Made by a program: the position numbers and the translations under genes. Source: Thelonectria olida (Eukaryota > Ascomycota > Sordariomycetes > Hypocreales > Nectriaceae). From it: 64,000 nucleotides of DNA. Location: positions 1 to 64,000 of the forward strand of contig JAGPYM010000090.1 in the NCBI GenBank assembly GCA_020736575.1. The letters are read 5' to 3'. Positions 48,261 to 58,459 of this stretch are shown here, in pieces; position 1 is the first letter of the stretch, and every line of letters starts with the position of its first letter. The notes under the pieces are model-generated. The model did no database searches and was not told the DNA's origin. It saw only the letters and a program-made list of their open reading frames with translations.

Positions 48261-48470
48261 AAAATAACATCTATAAAAACAGCTCCGACTAATAACAACC
48301 CAATAGGTTCTATCTCTTGGTAAGCAATCCAGGCAAAAGGTCCACGAAAGCGGCCTCGACCAACAGCCTTCCTGTTATAGACTAGGCGAATGTTCCCGAC
48401 ATAAAAGGTTCGCGAAAACAGCCCCGACCAACAGTTTACACGATAAAGATGGCCCAATTTTCTTCCATAT
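48261..48470. repeat. Three degenerate 70-bp tandem units
   Basis: The core (A/C)AGC(T/C)CCGACTAATA / GCGGCCTCGACCAACA / ACAGCCCCGACCAACA recurs at about 48280, 48350 and 48420, an exact 70-bp step. The flanking parts of each unit match weakly. No gene is supported between 48110 and 48786. Confidence 0.4.
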
Positions 48471-48786
48471 CAACCGATTATAGAGTCTCTAAAAGTCACA
48501 TTGGCCCTTTCGTAAAAGCCAAAAGCTGCGCCGCAGGCGTGAGTGCCAACATTGCTGCCAATTTACTCTGTCTCGTCTTATTGTCACATGCCCTCCCGCG
48601 TAACTGGGGCTTCTGACATGTCGCGGACTCCTGCAAACCAACAAGCGGTTTTGACTTAAGGGCGAAGTCAGAAATATCTACGCAACAATAAAGACTTCTG
48701 CTAATCCGGAACTTCGAGTTATCGAGATCACGATCACAGTAAGCTTTTCTGCCAATTCCCTTCCATATATCCCCTCAACCTTCAAG

Positions 48787-49296
48787 ATGAGACCTCTCCT
48801 AACACTCCTCACGATGGCTGCTTCGCTTTGCTTCGTAGCAGCGTTGGATCTTAAAGACCGAGACGCCATCCACGAGGACGATCTCGCACGCTACGATGCC
48901 TACATGGAAACCGTTCAAGGCAGCCACGCCATCGACATGTACATGGAAGACGACAACAACGTCATCAAGGTCGACCTCTACGACGGCGCGACCGACACTT
49001 TTGAGCAAACGGCCTCTTTCAAGGCCAGTGCCCAAGCACCGGAATACTTTGCGCAGCTCGAGCAGCGGGCCCGGGAAGTGCTGGGCTCGGATTATGCCCC
49101 CCAGTCCACCAAGAGGTCCATCTGCTCGGGTGGCGGCCCAAACCCCCACAAGAGAGGCGCAGTCTTTGGCTTGGAGGAAAGAGTCTCTAGGTGCTACCAG
49201 TTTTGTGGTTATGGCTCAAGTTGTAGCGTACCTTCAGGTTGTACGCGATGTCGATATGTGGGAGGGGCTTGTACATGGCAAAAGTGGTGCATCTGA
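48787..49296 (+). CDS. Small secreted cysteine-rich protein (effector-like), with propeptide
   Basis: Single-exon frame of 169 aa. Signal peptide MRPLLTLLTMAASLCFVAA; a propeptide-like acidic region of about 90 aa with no Cys; then Lys-Arg (STKR) at about residue 110, a Kex2-type cleavage site, and a second Lys-Arg (HKR) soon after. The C-terminal 60 residues hold eight Cys (SIC, RCYQFC, SSC, SGC, TRC, GAC, KWC) and end two residues after Trp-Cys-Ile. This is the layout of processed, disulfide-stabilised secreted proteins: effectors, antimicrobial peptides or mating-type peptides. No named family recognised. It stands alone between two RIP-degraded AT blocks, the usual setting of fast-evolving effector genes in compartmentalised fungal genomes. 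Codon use is GC-rich and normal, so the gene itself was not hit by RIP. Confidence 0.8.
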   Translation: MRPLLTLLTMAASLCFVAALDLKDRDAIHEDDLARYDAYMETVQGSHAIDMYMEDDNNVIKVDLYDGATDTFEQTASFKASAQAPEYFAQLEQRAREVLGSDYAPQSTKRSICSGGGPNPHKRGAVFGLEERVSRCYQFCGYGSSCSVPSGCTRCRYVGGACTWQKWCI

Positions 49297-49689
49297 TTTT
49301 GGTACTTGAAGTTGCCACTGGTCTCGCCTTGTTAAGCAAAGCTATTATATATAATCCATAGGAAGGCCACTGTCCCCAGGGGGGTTTGATTCCGCGCGAG
49401 TCACCGATAGGCCAGAGGTTTTCCCTCCGTGTAGTATACTTCAATAGGGCTAGCTGTAGAGCAAAATATAGTGTGTTCTTCGACAGAAGAAACTATAGGA
49501 AGCCCTCTAGACTATAGAGTACGATCTTCTCTAAAAAAGCTCTCGTATAGAGCATTCTGTTTAAGAGGTGAAGCGTTGAGCGTATGGAGCCCCAAGTAGG
49601 CAGGAAGTGGTCTGCACTTTCAGTTAGGGAATTTCTCTAACACTCAGTGCTAATCGTGGCTGATACACATTTTGGGCGAAAGGTATGTC
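49297..49689. other. Spacer between the effector-like gene and AT block 5
   Basis: No gene seen. Composition falls gradually toward the AT block. Confidence 0.5.
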
Positions 49690-52250
49690 GTCCCAAATCT
49701 ATAATAGTGCATTATCTAGTATAATTCCAAATCCTAGCATAGTATATCGTGCCCTATACTAGCTTAAATTCTATAAGGATGTTAGAAGACATAATTTAAT
49801 CCCTCCATTCTAATTACTTTATTAATAAGTCAATTAAAAATACAATTTTAAAAATAGAAAAGCGGCCAGCTAAAACTATAATAAATCCTTGCTTAGAAAT
49901 TTTGCTAGCAGGGTCTACTTAAGGACTACCTAAAGGGTAGCTGCTTCTAGCCACACTTAGGACCTACTATATATAGTTCTAGCCCCCTTCTAACTATTAT
50001 CTTATAAAAATAATAATAATACTAGTATTAAAAGAAGAGCCCGCCTGGATTAGAATAATTTGGGCTATTAAACTTATATTAGCTTTAGTTTTTATAAGGC
50101 TATATAAGCGGGCTAGCTTTTAAGTAACTATTTAAATTATTACTATTATATATAGTAGCTTTTAAAGCTATAAGTTTAAATTATACCCCTATATTATTTT
50201 AAAAAATAATTAGTTATTTTAATTAAGCTTATTATTTCTTATTTAATTTAAAAAGCAATTAAATTAGCTAACTTTTCTATTAAAAAACTTAAAATTATCT
50301 TTTTATATATTTAGTTTTTTAATTAAAATAAGCCTAGTATTAGTATATAATAAAGGTTAATATAAGTAAAACCCAGCCTTATATTTATTATACTAAGATT
50401 TTTTATAAAGTTTACAATTAGCTTTTAAATAAAAATTAACTAGGTAGAAAAATATATAAAAGAGTTAATATAATAATAAAAATTACTAGTTGTAAAGATT
50501 TAAGGAAATTTATATAATTAAATAAATATTAAGCTATTATATAAATATTATTTTTTTATATTATAATTTATTTAATTAATAAAAAGTTAATTATATTAAA
50601 TTATATATTATATAAGTAGTAAAATTATATAAATTAAAATTTAAAAAAATAGTACTTTTATATTAATAGTTTAAAATAAGGTTTTTTAAATAAGGTTCAT
50701 TTAATAAAAGTTCTTATTTAACAACTAATTATAAATTGTTTATAAAAGCTTATTATAATAATTATAAAGTTAAGTTTTATTTATATTAAGGTTTATTATA
50801 TACTAGTATTAGGCTTATTTTAATAAATAATATTAATAGGCTAAAATAATATAAAAATATAAAAACTTTATATAATATAAAGTTTATACTATTAGTTTAA
50901 TTAATATTAAAAAGGCTTTTTAAAAAAGAAGCTAGTATAAGTAAAAGATTAAATTTTAAAAAAATATTTTAAAAGAATCTTTTTATTTTCTTTTATTTAT
51001 AAAAGCTATGTAACTCTCATTTTATTAAATAAATAGTAATTATAAAATTAATTTAATTAAAAGTAAATATAATAATAAGCTAGCTTTATTTTAAAAGCTA
51101 TTTTATATTATATTTTAAAAATAATTATTTATATTATAAAAAGTTCTTTTTAATTTATTTTATTAAAAGTTTATATAAATTAGATTTTATTTATAATAGT
51201 TTTAATACTTTTTATATAAAGATTAAAAAGAAAAATATAAGTTTATTATAATTATTATACTTTTAATATAATAATATAATAAAATTATTATATATTTTTA
51301 TTAAATATTAAAACCTTTTAAATTTAATAAATATTTAATAATTTATTTAAATAGTTAATATATTTATTTAAATATAATTATATTCTTTTTATATTTTAAT
51401 AGTATATTAATAGTTATTTTTAATAGTATTTAAATTATATTATAATAACTTATATAAATAATATATTTATTTATATTTTTATTTTTAAAGAAATTATATA
51501 ATAAAAGTTTAATAACTTTTTAATATTTTTTAAAATAGTAAAACTTATTTTAAATTGAAAAAAAAAAAGAATTTATAATTTAAAAAGCTTTTTATAATTA
51601 GTAATTTTTATTATTATATAAACTTTTTAATATATTTTACTATTTAATTATATTATTTTATTTTTATTAATTTAAATACTTTTAAATTTATTTTAACTTT
51701 TTTTAAACTTTTCTATTTTATATAACCTTTTTAGCCCCTTACTTTTTTAATTTATATATATTATATTATTAGTTAAATTATATAAATTAAAATTAAATAA
51801 AATTAATATTTTTATATTAAAAGCTTAAAACAAGGTTTTTTAAATATAGTTTATTTAATAGAGACTTTTATTTTAAACCTAATTATAAGTTTTATTATAA
51901 CACTTATTATAATAATTATAAAGCTAGGGTTTAGCTTATATTAACTTTTATTATATATTTAAATTATTATCTTTTTTAATAATAATAATATAAATACAAA
52001 TAATTTATAAATAAAAAGTAAATTAAATAAGTAAATAAATATAAAACTTAAAAAGTAAAAAAAACTATAAAAGTTAAATATAAAAGAAAGTGTAAAAATA
52101 AATTAAATAAGTTTAAATATAATTAAACTAATAAAAATAAGTAAAATAACTATATAGAAAAATATATAAAAGAGTTAATATAATAATAAAAATTAATAAT
52201 TATAAAAATTAATTACTATTATATGCTTAGATTTTTAACTTTTTTAATAA
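49690..52250. repeat. AT block 5: RIP-degraded repeats with partial R1 copies
   Basis: Extremely AT-rich. R1-type right ends are at about 50340-50410 (reverse) and 50690-50835 (forward). A shortened R1 copy is at about 51590-51990 (forward), and the left part of another at 51996-52210 (reverse). The least degraded part is 49860-50110. Confidence 0.8.
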
Positions 52251-52806
52251 TAATATAGCCTTCCTACTAGGCTGCCTCAGCTTACCTTCGGCCCGGTTCT
52301 CAGCATATATCTCGGGCCGCAGGTTACCAGTTCCGTGGCAGCAGCCCGGAATAACTATCGGGCCACGCCCGTGACACGGGCTCGAACAACTGGATCCTTT
52401 AATCTGCATTTTGATTAGTAGGTCGAGATGAATACTGACAAAGCTTCAAGACTGGGGACCCGCTTGCAGTTGTGATGCGTGAGCGAGCATCCGATAGGAA
52501 GGTGGAATTGATAGTTCGCGCCCCGTACAAGGGGAAGTCTTATCCACAGAAGGAGCCAGAAGAGGACTAAGGCGCGTGTCGCGGACTCCTGTGCATTCCT
52601 TCTATTGGTGGGTAAGGCAGCTGAAACCAGGGTAATATGCTGTTGGTCGAGATGTGTAGGGATACATCCGCAGTAACCAACAGATGTAACCTTCTGGGCC
52701 GAGCAAACGAGAGCAGCTGAGATGGTTGACCCGACCAACCCTTCGTTCATTTTCCACTTTGTTCTTTTCAAAATCCATTCTCCTTTTACCCAATCACGCG
52801 CGTAAC
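52251..52806. other. Spacer and upstream region of the 52807 gene
   Basis: Composition changes sharply at 52255. The segment 52280-52400 is GC-rich with short inverted pieces (GGCCCG / CGGGCC) but does not fold as a tRNA. No gene. Confidence 0.5.
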
Positions 52807-55539
52807 ATGGGCTGGACTCGCGAGAAATTGGCTGCGAAAGCCATCTTTTACGACGAGGACATTCCAAGTCGGGACACTTCAGCTGCTCAATGGCCACCGC
52901 ACGTTGAAGCCCTCCGAGAATCCATGCTCGACTTTTCCCATCCAGTCCTTGGCCATAACCACACTGTAGACGAAGGGGGTGGCTTGCATTTCGATCTCGG
53001 AAACCGGAAGAGTGATCCCGTGTTAGCAGCAGCATACCGGATCCAGAACAGAGCCAACAGTTACTATCAGAGTGGCTACTCGGAGAAGATATGGGAAGGC
53101 TTCTGGGAAACGCAATTTTTCTCGCCGCTTGTGAGCAGCACTCTGGTCTCAAAGGAGAATTCGCGAAGGTATGTGCAATGGTAATTGCATCAACACACGC
53201 AGGCTCATATTCATCGTTCAAGGGTTTCTCGGTCCAACTATTACTACGATGCCTCTAGAGTGTACGTCCCTAGAAACAACTAAGCACCCTCGCCCAAAGT
53301 CAACTAATCTTACTGGCTGCGCAGAGACGGGGACTCGTTGTGGAATCTGTTTCGCAATGACACAGAGAGCAGTTTCGAAACGGGAAAAAGTCCCAAGCCC
53401 GATTACGTCTTCTATTTACCCATGTACCATCTGCAGACTGGGTCTAGCAAGCCCATGGTAGAGGAGCCTGCTGCTCGGCAATGGCATCAAAGGCCCAATC
53501 CGTCTCTCGTGGAGCCATTTTCATGGTCGGTTCTCAAAGAGCTCTTTGCAGAGGGCCTGCAACCGACGCCCTTTCGAGTGTTTCACAAAGAAGCTCTCGA
53601 GGCAAACCTCAAGTGCTATCCTTGGCTCATTGTTGAGTACAAGAAAGAAGGCGTCTCCAAAGGGAAATTGACAGTCTCTTGCCAGGCGGCCAACGCTGCC
53701 GCATGCGCCCTTCAACTGAATGAGAATGCGGCAACGTACGCTGTCAACTTGGCAGACGACGCCCATGTTCCCCCCGTTCCAACTATCACGACGATCGGAT
53801 GTCATGCCAAAGTCTGGATCGCGCACCTTGCCAGAGGTTTTTCCCCTCCTTTGTATGAATCCAAACAGACAGAGGCAACAGGCAAGAAGTGTAGGAAGGG
53901 ATATGTAAGTCAGAAGCATCAAGGCCATTGAGAACATCAGATTGACGAAAATCTCTAGATAATGAGGGCAATCTGGGAGGGGGATATGAGAAGGCTCAAG
54001 GACATTGTCGAGTTCCAGCTGATTCTTGAAAACACGCACACTTGGGCGATGCGTATCTTCAAGCCGCTGGTCTCATCCTATATTGGACAATGGAGAAATG
54101 CTCACCGTAAGCCTGCCATCGACCCAGATGTGGCAAAAGCAACACTGCTCCGTCAGCAACAGGCAATGGAGCGCAACCAGACAGTCATGCCAACAATGCA
54201 AGCTTTCTTGGACAATATTTCAAACATCGACATAGACGACAGCAAGCATTCGAACGTCACGCCATTGCTCATGGGCTTGCTTGTTCAACAGATATTCACT
54301 TCGGAGCGGCAGGTCCTTACTGAAGAGTTAGGCCGCATCGTCAGCGAGAAGATCGAGGCTATCACCCTGAAGTCTGAGAGTGTCCCTGTTGAGACAGGAC
54401 AGGACTCTGCTAGCGAAGTGGACTATATCGGCAAGGAGTTTGGAGACATGAACCTGAACTCTCCAGAGGCCAACGATGACACACAGGAGAGTAGCCGAAA
54501 CCGGAGCGCGAGGTTCGGCAGCAATCCATCCAGTCCTCCCAGCCCGAAACCGATACCTGAGGGCCATGATTCCGATGATGGCGAGTCTGGTGATGACGAC
54601 TGTGAGGAGTCACAGACGCAAAGCGCATCGCCAAGCCGGAGAACGAGCGTTGGGAGCGAACTATTACACCTCCTGACTCAGGTCGATTTCGATTTCCCCG
54701 ACATAGATGACCCCAATGATAGTGACTACGTGGATTCGCGGCCCGGAAGCGCTTCGTCATCAAGCACTGACAGCAATCGGTCAAGCCATCTGCGCGATGA
54801 GCTGATATCTGATGTTAATGACCTGAACGATGGCCACTACGAGGAGTCACAGCCTAGAAGCGACTCGCGAACAAGCACCAACAGCGATCGGTCGAGCCAC
54901 TTGAATCAGGGACCGATGCCTGAAGTTGACGACTCCGATGATGGCGAGGTCCAGCTGCCAAAGCCCAAGCGCCCTTCGCCAATTGTCGGGCGCAGCCCTC
55001 GGTGTAAAGACGCCGAGAGTGAGCTCAGGCGCAGCAAACACGTCACTCCTCAGAGACCTTCACCATTTCAGACACCAACCAAGTCCCCAAGTCAACCAAG
55101 CCCGTCAGCGAAAGCCGCCGGTTCGCTGGCAACGCCTTTCCGAGAGTGTTCGCCTCTATCAGGAGCTACCCTCGTAGAACCGTCCAGCGCAAGCAAGCCA
55201 GTCGCAAACGCAGCCCTTTCCGGCTTGTTTGCGTTTCATAGCACAATAAGTCCTTCACCCATGTCCTCGAAACGCCCGAGCTCCCGCAAACCCTCCAACC
55301 ATAAAAGGGCTGGAGCTTCGAGCGCAGACAAGCCTCCCAGATCATCAATTCCATTCGATCCCAGTAGCTCAAAATGGCCCTCGGGGAAGCTCTTTGATCG
55401 AGGACCGTATCCAAAAGGCCCTTTCAAGTTCACCTTCAAGAATCCTCAGTCGTCGCCTACACCTGGCAGCCAGCGGACAAAGTCTCAAGCGCCGCCAAGC
55501 TCGGGGGCTGTATCCGACTCAGGGCTGGAGGAGAAGTAG
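52807..55539 (+). CDS. PD-(D/E)XK-like domain protein with long acidic Ser-rich repetitive tail
   Basis: Four exons, 52807-53168, 53223-53261, 53325-53904 and 53959-55539 (853 aa). Introns of 54, 63 and 54 bp begin GTATGT, GTACGT and GTAAGT, and all phases agree. Residues 1-330 form a folded region. Near residue 235, YPWLIVEYKKE is followed by SCQAANAAACALQL and further on TTIGCHAKVWIAHLA. An E-x-K strand followed by Q and a helix is the fingerprint of the PD-(D/E)XK nuclease-like superfamily, seen in many uncharacterised fungal proteins. Residues 330-470 are helical. From about 480 to the end the protein is disordered, with imperfect repeats rich in Asp-Ser/Asp-Asp and RSSHL (DSNRSSHL, NSDRSSHL, then EVDDSDDGE), then Pro/Ser/Lys-rich sequence. 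Function unknown; nuclease activity is not implied. Confidence 0.82.
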
Positions 55540-56445
55540 CTGATTGGTAGGTTAATGGACTGTCACAGAGACCACTGCTTTGGAAAAGAGGAAAGAACAT
55601 CATCCTATCCCACGCGACAAGCACCTTAGGACTCTCAATGCAAAAGACGGCGGGAAACACGAAGGTTGGCTTGATGTACCTAGTGCAGTTAGTATGTACA
55701 AATCCTCTCTATCAGCCACAGAGAATCGTATTTATTTCCCACGGTCTGGCCTGCACATCGCCCACTTGTGTTCTCCAACATATCCCTCGCCAAGGACAGC
55801 TCAATCGAATGAATGAGAGCAAGCGAGTGAGTTTGAGTGGGAGAGGAATAGAAAGGGGAGAAGAAGCAGAGTGCTGAGACGGTTCGGTTGGGATGTAGAA
55901 GCCGGAAGACGGAAGTTCGCGCTGAGTCTGTGTGTTGGTCCTCGACGACTTGTCTCCCACCTCCCTCGGCATTCTTGTTTACACCGTCTCCCAAGATTAC
56001 TTACGCTTATTCGAATCGACCCTTAGGACGAGAAAAACACACATGAGTATCATCTTTTAGCTGGGCTCGCTAGAACTCATTCATAGAAAAAATAGGACGC
56101 ATCGGCCATATCACAGCGGCGCTAACCATGAAGGGTCTCTTCCTTTTTATAGCCAAGATGCAGGGAACCGGGCAATAGGAACTTACCAGTCGGAGCCTGT
56201 ACTGACGTCGAAGGCTGACTTTCGAATGTTGAGATCGGGGAACGTTCTCACGATAAGCTTCCCAATGTGGCGCTTTTACGGTCTGAAGGCCCACCTCTAA
56301 AAAAACTCTCAGTAATAAATCCAAAGTGATCATTTTTAGGAAGGCCGCCAAGATTCACAACCGCATTCTTGAACAGATCATCGCATTTGCAATTACCCAT
56401 CCGCCTCTTGTTTTCGCTCCCACCTGCCTCACCAGTTTGACCAAT
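55540..56445. other. Intergenic spacer
   Basis: No supported gene on either strand. Confidence 0.5.
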
Positions 56446-57988
56446 ATGGAGATCTATATGCGATGGAATGCTGTCGCCTTATTGACCGCCCTCAGCCTGT
56501 GTCTGGGCGCTTGTATACACCTCGTACAGTGTGGAAGTGTCGGTCCACCCATCACCCTCCACCACGTGTGCAAAGGGATGCTAATTCGGTCTGCAGCTCG
56601 GGTCACCACGCACCTTGTACCAACACGTGCGATCTTTGGGGAATCAAAGTCAAGCCCAGGCGACTTGCCCTGACCTACAATTACCTCCAACGAATGGGGG
56701 GCGACGCATTGGACTCCTATGGGACAACACGCGGCAAATGAATTTTCTTGACCCCCGAAATCTCCGTGCAAGGGCGATTAGCTTGATTAATGGTTCTGCT
56801 ATCGACGACACGGAATCGAGCAGCAGCCGGCAGGCCGATCGCATTACCGTTGTAGCGGGTGGCGCCGACGCCGAGATTTGGACGCCCCTCGGAGATCCTA
56901 CAACAGTTACGCTGGATGGAATCGAGGAAACAATGAACCTCGGCGGGAATGATAGCCACGGTGTTGCTTGGTGGAATATTACAATCGACGAGATTCTGAA
57001 GGGTCGGCCGACAAGAGGCACCGCTAGTTTGGTCGCAATAAAAGGATCGAACGACGACCTTCAAGATGAGATCACGATCGGGCAGCTGAATCGAACGCTG
57101 GAGAGCGGCATTCGAGTTTTCAACTGCTTACTTGCGAACGATCTCCCGACCCTTCACGGCCCAGCATTCCAAAGCATGCTGATGATTCAAAGGGGAGGGG
57201 GAATATTCTGCCACGCTGGCGATGCTGCGGCCTTGAACAGTTTTGCCAGCGCTGTTCTTGCGCATGGAATAACAGGAACGGACAACAGCACCTCTTTTCC
57301 ATTTCCAGTGTTAATACCTGGACTCTCCTTTGCTATTCCTGTCCCCGCAGCCGGGTCGGTCAGAGCTAACTACTCCATCATTGCCGGTGAAAGGGTCGAT
57401 CCTTGGATAACTTGTTTGGGAAATTGCAGCGCGAACTACACCCTTCGAAATCTCTCCGATGGCGCTGTTTTAGAAGACGGAGACGCTTCCTCTTCTGATA
57501 GTAGTAGGCATACTAGCACTTCATGGAGGCGCCAGGGAGGCATGGGGTACTCAGATACGGATGGCATTATTCGACTGGAAGCTACCTCTTTAAACTCGAC
57601 CCACGATCAATGGATTATGATGGGCATTAACTCATCGTATGGACCCGCCCACTGTACGATCCGAGAACCCAAGACGACATTGTCATCAGGTTCGGCTACT
57701 GGAGAGTTCTCACCAGGTTTGACTACTGGAGAAAAAGTTGGTATTGGCCTGGGGGTAACAGTCGGGATACTCTCCCTGCTTGCCGTTTTCTTCTTCATAT
57801 GGCGAAAATCGAATGGCCTGCGATTTTCTCACACAGACAGGAGATACGAGTTCCCAAACGAGAATGTTCGTGCAGAGGAGAACTCAATGTCCCGAGGCAT
57901 GGCCGAATTGCCTGGCACTTCTGCTCCGGCGGAACTCGTAGCTACTGTACGCTACGAGCTTGAAGGTCCAGGTAATATACGCCGTTAA
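56446..57988 (+). CDS. Single-pass membrane protein with large glycosylated ectodomain (5' exon structure uncertain)
   Basis: The long frame (to the TAA at 57988) is clear from about 56660 on: RIGLLWDNTRQ, then an ectodomain with many Asn-glycosylation sites (NITI, NRTL, NDST-like, NYSI, NCSA, NYTL, NSTH), a transmembrane helix IGLGVTVGILSLLAVFFFIW, and a tail of about 60 aa. A signal-peptide exon is in another frame at 56446 (MRWNAVALLTALSLCLGA). A Cys-rich stretch in a third frame (VCSSGHHAPCTNTC) looks coding too. One phase-consistent intron with a GTACCA donor near 56614 and a GCCCAG acceptor would join the signal exon to the main frame but leaves the third frame unused. A small frameshift is another explanation. 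It resembles fungal surface proteins; no named family. Confidence 0.6.
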
Positions 57989-58459
57989 TTTACATGCAGT
58001 AACGTACATGATAAGCCAGTGGAGTGCACAATCTTTCTTTCAACGACCCTTTTCCCTCTTTCAACTCAATTTTCTCAACCGCGCGTTTTGTCATCGATAA
58101 GCAACAAGGCAGATATCAATCTTGCTCTTCAAGCTCTTTAGAAAGACTACTAATTAGCTCCCTACCGCGCCTTAAAGATCCATAACGTGTTGCTGCGCTC
58201 ATACTATTTTATACTATAATATTTTAATTTTAACTATTTATTATTTTAATAAAACTAGCTTTCTATTGGTATTATAATAAGTAAAATAGCTATTCTAGGT
58301 ATAAAAAAGTATAAAAAGGTAAAGTTAGCTTAACTTAAAAACCGGGTGTTAACTAAAGGGATATTAAAGTTACATAACACTGGGCTCTTTGTAATACCTA
58401 GGGCAGAGAGTGATACAGTCATACTAGTATTCCGCCGACGCTTACCTTGACTACTCTTA
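57989..58459. other. Convergent spacer with short AT-rich patch
   Basis: 3' regions of two convergent genes. 58200-58330 is AT-rich and may be a small repeat relic. Confidence 0.45.

Noticed and set aside
48197..48457. 86-codon minus-strand frame
   Set aside because: It coincides with the 70-bp repeat units, has no signal peptide or domain, and its coding look follows from the repeat.
49780..50110. Possible DNA-transposon remnant in the least degraded part of AT block 5
   Set aside because: I could not align either strand to a transposase or helix-turn-helix motif with confidence; no terminal inverted repeats seen.
52280..52400. tRNA-like GC-rich segment inside AT surroundings
   Set aside because: It lacks a proper B box (GGTTCGAATCC-type), and the possible stems do not form a cloverleaf. 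A short open frame across it is low-complexity.
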